Below, piece after piece: positions 46,520 to 55,492 of a stretch of DNA of 64,000 nt (within the stretch, counting starts at the first letter, position 1; the number at the start of each line of letters is the position of its first letter). Source of the stretch: Hyphomonas sp. (GTDB taxonomy: Bacteria > Pseudomonadota > Alphaproteobacteria > Caulobacterales > Hyphomonadaceae); NCBI RefSeq assembly GCF_018402285.1, contig NZ_JAGYJH010000004.1, forward strand, positions 62,001 to 126,000, given 5' to 3'. Below the pieces are notes generated by a model. That model was not told the DNA's origin, ran no database searches, and saw only the letters and a list, made by a program, of their open reading frames with translations. Made by a program: the position numbers and the translations under genes.

Positions 46520-46554
46520 AAAAGGCGGGAACCCGAACCAGGTTCCCGCCTTTT
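46520..46554. terminator. Bidirectional Rho-independent terminator between phoB and the dienelactone hydrolase gene
   Basis: A 14-bp stem (46520-46533 with 46541-46554) has an A-run on the 5' side and T-run on the 3' side, so it can stop transcription from both converging genes. Confidence 0.93.
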
Positions 46555-46581
46555 CCGTAACCGGATTACCAAGGCAGGCGA

Positions 46582-47283
46582 TCAGCCAAAAAGCTCGGCC
46601 AGGAATGTCTTGAGATACGCAAAGCTTCGCCGGTCGGCGTCAGCGTTGTACATCGTGCCCATCTCCGGATTGTTGGCGCCCAGGGTCGTGAACGAGTGAT
46701 AGGAATGACCGTGCACATGCGCCTGCCAGTCAGCGCCCGCAAACTCGCTTGAGATCGCCAGGAAATCCTCCGGCTTCGCCATCGGGTCCAGCCAGCCATG
46801 CTCGATCAGCACCTTGGCCTTGATCTTGGGCTGCGGGATGTTCTCGGCCGGGCGGAAAAGTCCGTGGAAGGACGCAACGCCCAGAACGTCATGGCCCGCC
46901 CGCGCCATGTCCAGCACACACAGCCCGCCAAAGCAGAAGCCGATGGCGGCTGCTTTGGCCCCGTCTATGCCTGCCTGCGCCTTGGCCGCAGCCAGGCCGC
47001 CGGCCAGCCGTTGCTGCAACTCAGCCCGGTCGCCCACCAGCGGGTTCATCAGCGCCTGGCATTCTTCCACGCTCGCGCCGCGCTTGCCCTTGCCGTAAAC
47101 ATCGATGGCAAAGGCTCCATAGCCGAACTCTTTCGCGATGATGGCGGCCTTCTGTTTTTCGTTATCGGTCAGCCCGCCCCAGGCATGGGCGATCACCACG
47201 ACCGGCACATTCGTCTTGCCCTCGGGCAGGGCCAGCCAGCCTTCATAGGTCTTGCCGTCCACCTGATAATCAACTGCGCTCAT
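46582..47283 (-). CDS. Dienelactone hydrolase family protein
   Basis: This 233-residue alpha/beta hydrolase has the DLH-type cysteine nucleophile in AIGFCFGGLCVL, the acid in EHGWLDPMA and the histidine in GHSYHSFTT. Classical DLH cleaves dienelactone in chloroaromatic degradation, but no other gene of that route is here, so the substrate is open. It is a single gene converging on phoB. Confidence 0.9.
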   Translation of the reverse strand: MSAVDYQVDGKTYEGWLALPEGKTNVPVVVIAHAWGGLTDNEKQKAAIIAKEFGYGAFAIDVYGKGKRGASVEECQALMNPLVGDRAELQQRLAGGLAAAKAQAGIDGAKAAAIGFCFGGLCVLDMARAGHDVLGVASFHGLFRPAENIPQPKIKAKVLIEHGWLDPMAKPEDFLAISSEFAGADWQAHVHGHSYHSFTTLGANNPEMGTMYNADADRRSFAYLKTFLAELFG

Positions 47284-47421
47284 CGGAGGTCTCCTTTGTT
47301 GTCTCCCAGTGGATAGAGGCCTTCCGCAGCGGGATTCAAGCGCTGGCGTTCGATTAGTATGCGCTTTCTAGACTTTTTCCCTACATCCGGCGTCATGAAC
47401 CAAGCCGCCAGGGAGATATTC

Positions 47422-48243
47422 ATGGCCAAGAAGACCACCAAAACAGCCGCCCGTGCCAAAGCTGAAGCTGCAGGCAAGGCAATCGAGAGTCACTCCAGCG
47501 AGATGGCCTACAAGATCTGGCTCGCCGGCGTAGGCGCCTATGGCAAAGCCTATGACAGCGCGCTGGCTGGTGCCACCGTCGTGAACAAACAGTCGGCAGA
47601 TGTCTTTGAAGACCTCGTCAAGCGCGGCGCCGAAATCGAACAGGACGTTCGCGCCCGCCTCGCCGGCAATGAAAGCTTCACCAAAGCCTCCGGCAATGTC
47701 GCCAAGGCCGTTGAATCTGCCCGTGAGTTCCAGTCGAAAGCCCAGACCCGGTTTGAAGCCCGCATGGAGCGCATGCGCGACCTGCTCGGCGTCAACGGTT
47801 TCGGCACGGCCCGCGAAGCCTTCGCGCGCCGCGTTGAAAAGCTGGAAGACGAAGTCGCCAGCGTCACCGCCAAGGCCCGCACCAAGGCCAGCGACCTTCA
47901 CCTGAAGGAGCGCATCGCCCGTCTCACCGCCGAGATCGAAGCGGTTGCTTCGGAAACCGGCGCAGATGTCGCCAAGACTGCCAAGCGGGTCGCCACCCGC
48001 GCCAGCAAGGCCGTCAAAGCCGCTATGGAGCCCATCGAAGCAGAGGTCATTGACGACCTGACGCAGATCACCGGCGTTGGCCCGGCGATGGCGAAAAAGC
48101 TCAACGCTGCCGGCGTCACGCGCTTTGCGCAGATTGCCGCCATGAAGAAAGCCGAACTCGAAGCGCTCGACGCTGAGATCGGCGCCCGCGGCCGCGTGCT
48201 GAAGGGCGAGTGGGCCAAGCAGGCGAAGAAGCTCGCCAGCTAA
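47422..48243 (+). CDS. PhaF-like phasin with C-terminal helix-hairpin-helix domain
   Basis: The 273-residue protein has a basic Lys/Ala N terminus, a phasin domain (AYKIWLAGVGAYGKAYDSALA...FEDLVKRGAEIEQDVRARL) like Pseudomonas PhaF/PhaI, a long coiled-coil (residues ~110-200) and a C-terminal helix-hairpin-helix segment (DLTQITGVGPAMAKKLNAAG). Phasins coat PHA granules. Pseudomonas PhaF has a histone-like Lys/Pro/Ala tail that ties granules to DNA; the HhH here could do a similar job, which is inference. AGGGAG lies 6 bases before the ATG. phaD and phaC follow. Confidence 0.82.
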   Translation: MAKKTTKTAARAKAEAAGKAIESHSSEMAYKIWLAGVGAYGKAYDSALAGATVVNKQSADVFEDLVKRGAEIEQDVRARLAGNESFTKASGNVAKAVESAREFQSKAQTRFEARMERMRDLLGVNGFGTAREAFARRVEKLEDEVASVTAKARTKASDLHLKERIARLTAEIEAVASETGADVAKTAKRVATRASKAVKAAMEPIEAEVIDDLTQITGVGPAMAKKLNAAGVTRFAQIAAMKKAELEALDAEIGARGRVLKGEWAKQAKKLAS

Positions 48244-48261
48244 AGCTCGAAATCCGAGATG

Positions 48262-48290
48262 AGGCGGGATGCCAGAAGGGTGTCCCGCCT
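48262..48290. terminator. Hairpin between convergent phasin and phaD-like genes
   Basis: An 8-bp stem AGGCGGGA/TCCCGCCT with a 13-base loop lies 19 bases after the phasin stop. T-runs are lacking, so termination is probable but not certain. Confidence 0.5.
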
Positions 48291-48307
48291 TGCTCGAAAC
48301 GTCCGGA

Positions 48308-48940
48308 TCAGGACTTTGCTTCCTTGAAATGTCGGATCATGCCGCTTAGCGCGGCGGGGCCGCCCGCGCCCATATAGGGCACGATGAGGCACATCACCTG
48401 GAACACGGTATTGTGGATCAGGGCGGGGCCGTCATGGGTTTCCCGGGACAGCGTATCCCCCGCCAGCCAGAAGGTCAGCGTGGTGATGACCTGGTCCGTA
48501 AGCGGAGGCTTCAGGCGCGGATCGATGTCGATGACGCCAAGCCGGGTGAGGTCATCGAGGATGCGAAGGATGGTCTGGCGCTTTTCGGCAATCAATCCGC
48601 GGAAGCGCCCGGCAAGGTCGGGATACCGGTCCAGAAGGCCGGCCACGTCCCGGTAGAAGAAGCGGAAGTCATATATCTCTTCCAGCAGGATATAGATGTA
48701 GACCCAGTTGTCCTCGATCGAGGCAACGCCCCCGCTGGAGCCGCGCAGGATGATGTGCATCTCCTCTTCAAACCGGTCATAGAGGGCCCGGATGATCGCA
48801 TCCTTGCCCTTGAAGTGATAATAGAGGTTGCCCGGGCTTATCTCGAGCGCGTTGGCCACATCTACAGAAGACAGCTGTGCCTCGCCCTCTTCATTGAAGA
48901 GAAGCAGGCTCACCTGAAGGATACGATCGCGTGTTTTCAT
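48308..48940 (-). CDS. phaD: TetR family regulator, PhaD-like
   Basis: The 210-residue protein matches PhaD of mcl-PHA clusters: KTRDRILQVSLLLFNEEGEAQLSSVDVANALEISPGNLYYHFKGKDAIIR (described here in its key parts TRDRIL, LFNEEGE, ISPGNLYYHF) is the helix-turn-helix, and EEIYDFRFFYRDVAGLL begins the ligand domain. In Pseudomonas PhaD activates phaC1 and phasin genes and responds to a fatty-acid-derived ligand. Here it is divergent from phaC with a 92-base shared promoter region. Confidence 0.88.
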   Translation of the reverse strand: MKTRDRILQVSLLLFNEEGEAQLSSVDVANALEISPGNLYYHFKGKDAIIRALYDRFEEEMHIILRGSSGGVASIEDNWVYIYILLEEIYDFRFFYRDVAGLLDRYPDLAGRFRGLIAEKRQTILRILDDLTRLGVIDIDPRLKPPLTDQVITTLTFWLAGDTLSRETHDGPALIHNTVFQVMCLIVPYMGAGGPAALSGMIRHFKEAKS

Positions 48941-49032
48941 GGCAGGAACTGCTGTTTGACAGAGAATACTGACTGTGAAACGAATTTTGTCATAAATTTT
49001 GCCGTGTTCTCTTTCAGGAATGGAAAGGGATC

Positions 49033-50787
49033 ATGGTTAAAACCGGCGGCTGGGACAGGAACCCGGTGACAGACCGGAAGCCTTGGGGAGAAGATACCGT
49101 GACGTCACCAAAAGACGAAATCGCGCGAAATGCCGCTGAAAACACTGCCGCGCTGAACCCGCTACTGGGCGGTTTCAACCGCCAGGAACTGCTCGGCGCT
49201 GTCGGCATGATGCTGCGCTCGACCATGACCAACCCGGTCACGACCGCAAAAACCGTCAGCAAGATCACCTCCGAAAACACGCAGATCCTGCTTGGCAAGT
49301 CCTCCCGGGAAGCCGACAAGAAAGACCGCCGCTTCAAGGACCCCGCCTGGGAGCACAACCCATTCTACAAGCGCGGCATGCAGGCCTACCTCGCCACCCA
49401 GGAACACCTTCACAGCTGGGTGAACGAAATCCAGATGGGGGAGCTTGAACAGGCCCGCGCAAAATTCGTGATGGGCATGATTACCGATGCCCTGGCCCCT
49501 ACCAATTCCCTCGTGGGCAATCCGGCCGCCACCAAGCGCGTCGTGGATTCTGGTGGTCTCTCCCTGCTCAAGGGCATGAAAAATCTTTACGATGACCTCA
49601 CGAAGAATGGCGGCCTCCCGGCCCAGGTCGACAAGCGGCCCTTCAAGGTCGGGGAAAACCTTGCCGTCTCGAAAGGGCAGGTAGTCTGGAAGAATGAGAT
49701 GCTGGAGCTGATCCAGTATGCTCCGCTCACCGAGAAGGTCCACAAGACCCCGATCCTGATCATCCCACCACAGATCAACAAATTCTACGCCATGGATCTC
49801 ACCCCCATGACGTCGATGGTCCAGTTTCTCCTCGCGATGGAGCAGCAGACCTTCGTCATCTCCTGGCGCAACCCGACGAAAAAGCACAAGGACTGGGGCC
49901 TTGTCGACTATATCGACAGCCTGATCCAGGCGAGCGAAGTCGTCCGCAAGATCACCAAATCACCGAGGCTCAACGTCTCGGGCGCCTGCTCTGGCGGCAT
50001 CACCACGGCCACTTTCGCCAGCCTGCTGGCCGCCGCCGGCGACAAGCGCATCAACTCGCTCACCTTCATGGTCTGCGTCCTCAATCCCCAGCGCGACGAC
50101 AGCGACATCGGTCAGATCGTCTCCGATGGCAGCCTTGAAATCGCGCGGAAGTATTCCAAGGCGCGCGGCATCCTGAAGGGCGATGATCTTGCCCGGATGT
50201 TCGCCTGGATGCGACCGAACGACCTTATCTGGAACTATGTCGTCAACAATTATCTGATGGGCGAAGATCCTCCGCCCTATGACGTTCTCTTCTGGAACAA
50301 CGACACGACCAATCTTCCCGCCGCGCTGCATTCCGATTATCTCGACGTGGCCCTCAACCAGCCCTTCGACAATCCGGGCAAGGTCGAAGTCGCCGGTCAT
50401 ATGGCAGACCTCAGCAAGGTCACGGCGGACGCCTTCGTGGTTGCCGGTGTCACAGACCACATCACCCCCTGGAAGGCCTGCTATCGCACGCCCGCGCTGC
50501 TCGGCTCGAAGAATATCGAGTTCGTCCTCTCCTCCAGCGGCCATCTCCAGTCCCTGATCAACCCACCGGGAAATCCGAAGGCGAAGTATTTCCGGGGCAA
50601 GGAAATCAAGCCGTCGGCGGATGAATGGGCCGCAAATGCCGAAGAACAGGCCGGTTCCTGGTGGCCGCTCTGGGGCCAGTGGCTAAAGGCGCGCTCGGGC
50701 CCTCTGAAAGCTGCACCTAAAGAGGTTGGCAACGAAGCCTTCCCCCCCATCTATGCAGCGCCGGGCCGCTACGTCTTCAACGACTAG
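49033..50787 (+). CDS. phaC: Class II polyhydroxyalkanoate synthase
   Basis: PhaC polymerises (R)-3-hydroxyacyl-CoA at the granule surface. The 584-residue protein follows Pseudomonas class II enzymes closely: NPFYKRGMQAYLA, PPQINKFYAMDL, FVISWRNPTKKHKDWGL, the lipase-like box GACSGG with nucleophile Cys319, FAWMRPNDLIWNYVVNNYL, the Asp in GVTDHITPWK and His in SSSGHLQSLINPPGNPK. Class II enzymes prefer C6-C14 monomers. phaZ lies 22 bases downstream. No second phaC copy is present, unlike Pseudomonas. Confidence 0.95.
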   Translation: MVKTGGWDRNPVTDRKPWGEDTVTSPKDEIARNAAENTAALNPLLGGFNRQELLGAVGMMLRSTMTNPVTTAKTVSKITSENTQILLGKSSREADKKDRRFKDPAWEHNPFYKRGMQAYLATQEHLHSWVNEIQMGELEQARAKFVMGMITDALAPTNSLVGNPAATKRVVDSGGLSLLKGMKNLYDDLTKNGGLPAQVDKRPFKVGENLAVSKGQVVWKNEMLELIQYAPLTEKVHKTPILIIPPQINKFYAMDLTPMTSMVQFLLAMEQQTFVISWRNPTKKHKDWGLVDYIDSLIQASEVVRKITKSPRLNVSGACSGGITTATFASLLAAAGDKRINSLTFMVCVLNPQRDDSDIGQIVSDGSLEIARKYSKARGILKGDDLARMFAWMRPNDLIWNYVVNNYLMGEDPPPYDVLFWNNDTTNLPAALHSDYLDVALNQPFDNPGKVEVAGHMADLSKVTADAFVVAGVTDHITPWKACYRTPALLGSKNIEFVLSSSGHLQSLINPPGNPKAKYFRGKEIKPSADEWAANAEEQAGSWWPLWGQWLKARSGPLKAAPKEVGNEAFPPIYAAPGRYVFND

Positions 50788-50809
50788 GCCCTTACTGAAA
50801 GACACGCTG

Positions 50810-51652
50810 ATGCCAACTTCCCCCCGCAAACCTGTCATCACGATGGAAGACGTCGACGGCGTTGTCCTGCGCGTGGCCCACTGGCCGGTGGACGGGCAGC
50901 CGGGAGGCCGCCCGCTTGTCTTCTTCAACGGCATCGGCGCCAATCTCGAGCTTGCTTCCGGTCTCGGCGGCATGTTTCCCGACCGGGAGATACTCACCCT
51001 CGATGTTCCCGGCGTCGGCTGCAGCCCGGTCACTCAATGGCCCTACCGCCACTGGATGCTCGCCCGCTGGATTCGCAAGCTGGTGGACCGCTACAGCATC
51101 GACGAGATGGACGTGATGGGCGTTTCCTGGGGCGGCGCGCTCGCCCAGCAGTTTGCCTTCCAGTATCGCAGCCGCGTCAAACGCCTCATTCTGTGCGCCA
51201 CGACCGCCGGCGTCACCATGATCCCCGGCCGCCCGGCCTCGCTGTCAAAGATGGTCGATACACGCCGCTATTCCGATCCCGAATTCATGCGCGAAAACTT
51301 CGCCAAGCTCTATGGTGATGCGGCCGACGAGTCCGCTGGTGGACATATCGACAATCTCATGCCGCCAGACCCCAAAGGCTACCTCTACCAGATCCTCGCC
51401 TTTGCGGGCTGGTCGAGCCTGCCGTTCATCCGTTTCCTGAGGATGCCGGCACTTGTCATCATGGGTGACGCAGACTCCATCGTCCCGCTGGCCAACGGCC
51501 ACATCCTGAACTTTGCCCTGCCGGACTCGCGACTGAAAGTTATCGAAGGCGGCGGCCACCTCTTCCTGGTCACCCGTTCGGAAGAAACCGGCGCCCTGAT
51601 CCGCGAATTCATGGATGAGGAGACCGAAGCCGCTCTGAGGAACGCCGCCTAG
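50810..51652 (+). CDS. phaZ: Intracellular poly(3-hydroxyalkanoate) depolymerase (PhaZ, mcl type)
   Basis: The 280-residue alpha/beta hydrolase resembles Pseudomonas PhaZ: LVFFNGIGANLELASGLG, LTLDVPGVGCSPVTQWPYR, the nucleophile Ser106 in MGVSWGGALAQQFAFQY, the Asp in MGDADSIVPL and the His in EGGGHLFLVTRSEE. It mobilises stored mcl-PHA to hydroxy fatty acids. It lies in the phaC-phaZ order known from pseudomonads. The ATG at 50810 is chosen on family length; the ribosome binding site is weak. The stop overlaps the convergent ligase gene by four bases. Confidence 0.9.
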   Translation: MPTSPRKPVITMEDVDGVVLRVAHWPVDGQPGGRPLVFFNGIGANLELASGLGGMFPDREILTLDVPGVGCSPVTQWPYRHWMLARWIRKLVDRYSIDEMDVMGVSWGGALAQQFAFQYRSRVKRLILCATTAGVTMIPGRPASLSKMVDTRRYSDPEFMRENFAKLYGDAADESAGGHIDNLMPPDPKGYLYQILAFAGWSSLPFIRFLRMPALVIMGDADSIVPLANGHILNFALPDSRLKVIEGGGHLFLVTRSEETGALIREFMDEETEAALRNAA

Positions 51653-53235
51653 TCGTTCATCAGCCTTTCGGCCTCGATCCGCACTGCGCCATAATCAACC
51701 TTGCCGGTGCCGAGCACCGGGATAGCCGCCACGCGGAACACCCGCCGCGGCACCGATATTTCCGGAACGCCATGGCTCTGGGCCCAGGCGAGGATCGGTT
51801 CACGCTTTGCGTCGGGTGCATCGGTGAGCAGGATCACCTGCTCGCCTTTCTTCGGGTCGGGCAGGGTCACGGCCGCATGCATGTTGTCGGGCCACACCGC
51901 TGCCGCGCAGTTCTCAACCACCGCCAGCGACACCATCTCCCCGCCGATCTTCGCAAACCGCTTCACCCGGCCCAGTATGCGAATGAACCCGTCCTCGTCG
52001 ATGTTCACAATGTCGCCGGTGTCATGCCACCCGTCGATCAGCCGCTCGATAACACCGGGATTGGACGCGCGCACATAGCCCATCATCACGTTGGGGCCCC
52101 GGATGTGAAGGCGCCCGCCATCGGGAATGCCCTCCACAGGCACCAGCCGCGCCTCGATATCCGCCATCAGCACGCCAACCGTTCCCGGACGGTTGTCTTC
52201 CCACTTGTTTGCGGCGGCCACCGGTGAGCTTTCGGTCACGCCATAGCCTTCCAGGATTTCGATATTGAACTTACGCCGCACATAACCGCGCGTCTCGTCC
52301 TTGACGCGCTCGGCTCCGCACACGGCGAGACGTATGGAGTCCATGTCTCCGTCGCTCGCGGTGCGGGCATACTGGGAAATGAACGTATCGGTCGCCAGCA
52401 GGATGGAGGCTTTGCTCTCCCTGATCCGCCGCACGATTTCCTTCGGCTGCAGCGGGGAAGGGTGGAACAATACCTTGATCCCCGCCACCAGTGGCAACAC
52501 CGCGCCCACCGTCAGGCCAAAGCAGTGGAATGTCGGCAGCGGGTTGAACAATACATCCGTATCCGGACCAAGCCCGATATGCGCCCGCACCTGCTCGACA
52601 TTCGCCATCACATTCTCATGGCTCAGCACAACGCCCTTGGGGTCGCCCTCTGTGCCGGAGGTGAACAGGATCACGGCGGGCTTGTTGTGGCTGGGCCCTG
52701 CCGCCACCAGCCCGGGCAGGATCGTCCCGGCGACCGCCGTCAGCTTGTTGCCCAGCGACAATCCCTCGCGCACATCCTCCAGGTAGATAATCTCGGCAAC
52801 CTTTGAGAGGTCTGCGATCAGTGTCTCCAGCCCGCCCAACTCCACGAATTTGTGCGCCGTGACGATACGCTTCACTTTTGAGGCCTTCAATGCCGCCTTC
52901 AGGTTCTTCGATCCGGCGGTGAAATTCAGCATTGCCGGCACGCGTCCGAACGCGCTTACGGCATAAAACGCGATCACCGCCCCGGCCCCGGTCGGCAGCA
53001 TGATGGCGACGGCCTCGCCCCGTTTGGTGCCTTTTTTCAGCGCTGAGCCGAGCCCGAAAGCGGCCCGGATGATCTCCTTGTAGGAAAGCTCCCGCTCGTC
53101 GCCGTCGACGATAATGGTCTTTCCGGCGCCAAATTCGCGCGAGGCGCGAATAAGCGCGGAGAAAAGGTCCGTACGGGTGCGCTGCGGCTTGTAGACAAGC
53201 GGTGCGGGCACCAGTGGCTGGATGGATTGCTGCAT
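51649..53235 (-). CDS. AMP-dependent synthetase/acyl-CoA (or acyl-ACP) ligase family protein
   Basis: The 528-residue adenylate-forming enzyme shows the P-loop-like VILFTSGTEGDPKGVVLSHEN, the A5 motif EGYGVTESSPVAA, the A7 motif WHDTGDIVNIDEDGFIRILGR and a C-terminal catalytic lysine in VLGTGKVDYGA. The overall form resembles the acyltransferase-linked 2-acylglycerophosphoethanolamine synthetase part of Aas as well as fatty acyl-CoA ligases. Its position beside phaC-phaZ suggests it activates fatty acids released from PHA or taken up, but this is inference. Confidence 0.85.
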   Translation of the reverse strand: MQQSIQPLVPAPLVYKPQRTRTDLFSALIRASREFGAGKTIIVDGDERELSYKEIIRAAFGLGSALKKGTKRGEAVAIMLPTGAGAVIAFYAVSAFGRVPAMLNFTAGSKNLKAALKASKVKRIVTAHKFVELGGLETLIADLSKVAEIIYLEDVREGLSLGNKLTAVAGTILPGLVAAGPSHNKPAVILFTSGTEGDPKGVVLSHENVMANVEQVRAHIGLGPDTDVLFNPLPTFHCFGLTVGAVLPLVAGIKVLFHPSPLQPKEIVRRIRESKASILLATDTFISQYARTASDGDMDSIRLAVCGAERVKDETRGYVRRKFNIEILEGYGVTESSPVAAANKWEDNRPGTVGVLMADIEARLVPVEGIPDGGRLHIRGPNVMMGYVRASNPGVIERLIDGWHDTGDIVNIDEDGFIRILGRVKRFAKIGGEMVSLAVVENCAAAVWPDNMHAAVTLPDPKKGEQVILLTDAPDAKREPILAWAQSHGVPEISVPRRVFRVAAIPVLGTGKVDYGAVRIEAERLMND

Positions 53236-53411
53236 AGGTTTCCGCCCTGAATCATTCCGGCTCTGGCCGATTTTTGTAATATTCTGTCATGTTGCGTCAT
53301 ATCTGCAACAGATATTGCCAGTATGGCAGGGCGCGCGGTATCGCCTCCTGCATGGGTCATCTGCAGCCGCCGGCGCTTGATGGAATCGTAGGAAAGGTCC
53401 ATTTCCTTCTC

Positions 53412-54383
53412 ATGGCCAATCTCATCGACACCCGTTCCGGCGCCCCGCGCCCGCGCCACCCCGAAAAACAGGCGCGGCCTGACACGCCCGTCCTGCGCAA
53501 GCCGGACTGGATCCGCGTCAAGGCGCCCACCTCGCAGGGCTATAACGAGACCCGCAATATCGTGAAGTCGAAGGGCCTCGTCACCGTCTGCGAAGAGGCC
53601 GGCTGCCCCAATATCGGCGAGTGCTGGGACAAGAAACACGCCACGATGATGATCCTGGGCGAAATATGTACCCGCGCCTGCTCCTTCTGCAACGTCGCCA
53701 CCGGCAAGCCCAGGCCCGGCGTGGAAGAAGACGAGCCTGCCCGCGTGGCAGAGGCTGTCGCCGAAATGGGCCTCTCCCATGTCGTGATCACGTCCGTTGA
53801 CCGCGACGATCTGGAAGACGGCGGCGCCATGCATTTCGTCAACACCATCAACGCCATCCGCGCGCGCTCACCGGGCACCACCATCGAGATCCTGACGCCT
53901 GATTTCCTGCGCAAGGATGGCTGGGAAAACCGCGTCATCGATGCCAGGCCGGATGTGTTCAACCACAATCTGGAAACCGTCCCGCGGCTCTATCTCACCA
54001 TCCGCCCCGGCGCGCGCTATTTCCATTCCCTCCGCCTGCTGCAGAAGGTGAAGGACCGCGACCCCGGCCAGTTCACCAAGTCCGGCCTGATGGTCGGCCT
54101 CGGCGAAACCAAGGAAGAGGTGATGCAGGTCATGGACGACATGCGCTCTGCTGGCGTCGACTTCCTCACCATCGGCCAATATCTGCAGCCGACCCGCAAA
54201 CACGCCGCGATTGACCGCTTCGTCACGCCGGAAGAATTCAAGGCCTATGAAGAAATCGCCCGCGCCAAGGGCTTCCTGATGGTCTCGGCCAGCCCGCTCA
54301 CGCGCTCCAGCCACCATGCCGGCGAAGACTTCGCCCAGTTGCGCGCCGCGCGCGATGCCTATCTCGCTGCCCGCAAAGCGTAG
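53412..54383 (+). CDS. lipA: Lipoyl synthase
   Basis: LipA inserts two sulfurs into protein-bound octanoyl groups by radical SAM chemistry. The 323-residue protein has the auxiliary-cluster cysteines [12 protein letters not shown], the radical [11 protein letters not shown] loop, GLGETKEEV and the C-terminal RSSHHAGE that binds the auxiliary cluster. The start MANLIDTRS at 53412 fits family length; AGGAAAGG lies about 14 bases upstream. coq10 follows after 3 bases, a usual alphaproteobacterial arrangement. Confidence 0.98.
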   Translation: MANLIDTRSGAPRPRHPEKQARPDTPVLRKPDWIRVKAPTSQGYNETRNIVKSKGLVTVCEEAGCPNIGECWDKKHATMMILGEICTRACSFCNVATGKPRPGVEEDEPARVAEAVAEMGLSHVVITSVDRDDLEDGGAMHFVNTINAIRARSPGTTIEILTPDFLRKDGWENRVIDARPDVFNHNLETVPRLYLTIRPGARYFHSLRLLQKVKDRDPGQFTKSGLMVGLGETKEEVMQVMDDMRSAGVDFLTIGQYLQPTRKHAAIDRFVTPEEFKAYEEIARAKGFLMVSASPLTRSSHHAGEDFAQLRAARDAYLAARKA

Positions 54384-54386
54384 GGT

Positions 54387-54848
54387 ATGCCCCGTTTCAC
54401 CAAGACCCTCCGTGTGCCTTACGGGCCGCCGCAATGCTTTGCGCTGGTCTCGGATATCGCCCGCTATCCCGATTTCATAAAATGGATCACCGCCCTGCGT
54501 GTGTCGGATGTCCGCGCCGCCGGCCCCGGCGTCACTGAATGCCTCGGCGAAGCGGTCGTCGGCTTCAAGGGGTTCACCGAACGCTTCACCACCCGCGTCG
54601 TCGCCGATGAGCCTGCCCGGCGCGTTACAGCCTCTCTCGTGCGCGGGCCTTTCCGCAAGCTCTTCGCCGAATGGCGCATAACCGAAAGCGTCCACGGCGC
54701 CTCGGATGTCTCTCTTGAAATCAATTACGAATTCCGCAACCCCATCATCAGCTTCCTTGCCGCCGCCAATCACGATCTGGCCGTAGACCGCATTCTGAGC
54801 GCCTTCCTGGAAGAAGCCCGGCGGCGCTATTCCACGCCCCAAGCGTAA
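54387..54848 (+). CDS. Coenzyme Q-binding protein COQ10-like (START/polyketide-cyclase fold, RatA family)
   Basis: The 153-residue protein has the COQ10/RatA START-like fold: an opening TKTLRVPYGPPQCFALVSDIARYPDFIKW and a later FRKLFAEWRITES strand and a C-terminal amphipathic helix. COQ10 family members bind ubiquinone and support its use in respiration. It follows lipA by three bases. Calling it a RatA toxin would not be justified here. Confidence 0.88.
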   Translation: MPRFTKTLRVPYGPPQCFALVSDIARYPDFIKWITALRVSDVRAAGPGVTECLGEAVVGFKGFTERFTTRVVADEPARRVTASLVRGPFRKLFAEWRITESVHGASDVSLEINYEFRNPIISFLAAANHDLAVDRILSAFLEEARRRYSTPQA

Positions 54849-54919
54849 TTCCTCCCAAACCCTTGTAGGTCATCTTTTGCCTGACCAGTTAGATTGCAGG
54901 GGTCGGCAGCCATGAGAGC

Positions 54920-54961
54920 GCCTTACCCGTGAGGGAGGCCAAGCCCGTGGGAGAGCGGGTT
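54920..54961. other. Two adjacent stem-loops in the coq10/pncC convergent gap
   Basis: Stem-loop 1 (54920-54939) pairs GCCT and CCC with GGG and AGGC and closes a GTGA (GNRA-type) tetraloop. Stem-loop 2 (54942-54961) pairs AGCCCG with CGGGTT. There is no T-tract. The pair could be a terminator remnant or a small structured RNA; no known class is recognised. Confidence 0.35.
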
Positions 54962-54979
54962 GCCTTAACCGCAATAAGC

Positions 54980-55471
54980 CTACCGGGTCTGCGCCTGAAT
55001 CAAATTCAGCGCCGTCTCGACCGCTGCCATGCGAATGCCTTCGCGGCCGATGTCGCCCAACTGCAGCATCTCGTGAATGATCGCCCGGTTCTCCCGCGCG
55101 CAGGCAATGTGGACGGTACCTACCGGTTTCATCCGTGTTCCGCCACCGGGCCCCGCCACGCCCGTGATCGCCACGGAAATATTCGCCCGGCTGTTGGACA
55201 TTGCCCCTTCGGCCATCATCCGCGCCACCGGCTCGGAGACGGCTCCGAAATCGGCCAGAACATCGCCGGGCACGCCCAGCATCTCCTCCTTGGCCTTGTT
55301 GGAATAGGTCACAAAGCCCCGCTCGAACACGGAGGAGGACCCGGCAATATCGGTCAGCAGCGCGGCAACGAGCCCCCCGGTGCAGCTTTCTGCAGTGACG
55401 ATCTTCAGGCGGGCGCGCTCGGCGTCATCGAGCACCAGCATGGCGAGGTTACGAAGGCGATCTGGAAACAT
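54980..55471 (-). CDS. pncC: Nicotinamide-nucleotide amidohydrolase PncC (CinA C-terminal domain)
   Basis: The 163-residue protein is a stand-alone CinA C-terminal domain: TAESCTGGLVAALLTDIAGSS (SCTGG catalytic-serine region), FVTYSNKAKEEMLGV, SVAITGVAGPGGGT and KPVGTVHIA. It deamidates NMN to nicotinic acid mononucleotide for NAD recycling. It lies 21 bases downstream of the enoyl-CoA hydratase gene on the same strand. Confidence 0.95.
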   Translation of the reverse strand: MFPDRLRNLAMLVLDDAERARLKIVTAESCTGGLVAALLTDIAGSSSVFERGFVTYSNKAKEEMLGVPGDVLADFGAVSEPVARMMAEGAMSNSRANISVAITGVAGPGGGTRMKPVGTVHIACARENRAIIHEMLQLGDIGREGIRMAAVETALNLIQAQTR

Positions 55472-55492
55472 GGGCCTAGCCTTAACGCCCGA

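Noticed and set aside
49099..49108. GTGACGTCAC palindrome
   Set aside because: It lies inside the phaC coding region and lacks the N2 centre of the three promoter palindromes.
53294..53299. GCGTCA half-site between lipA and the ligase gene
   Set aside because: No second arm at the right spacing, so it is not counted with the palindrome set.
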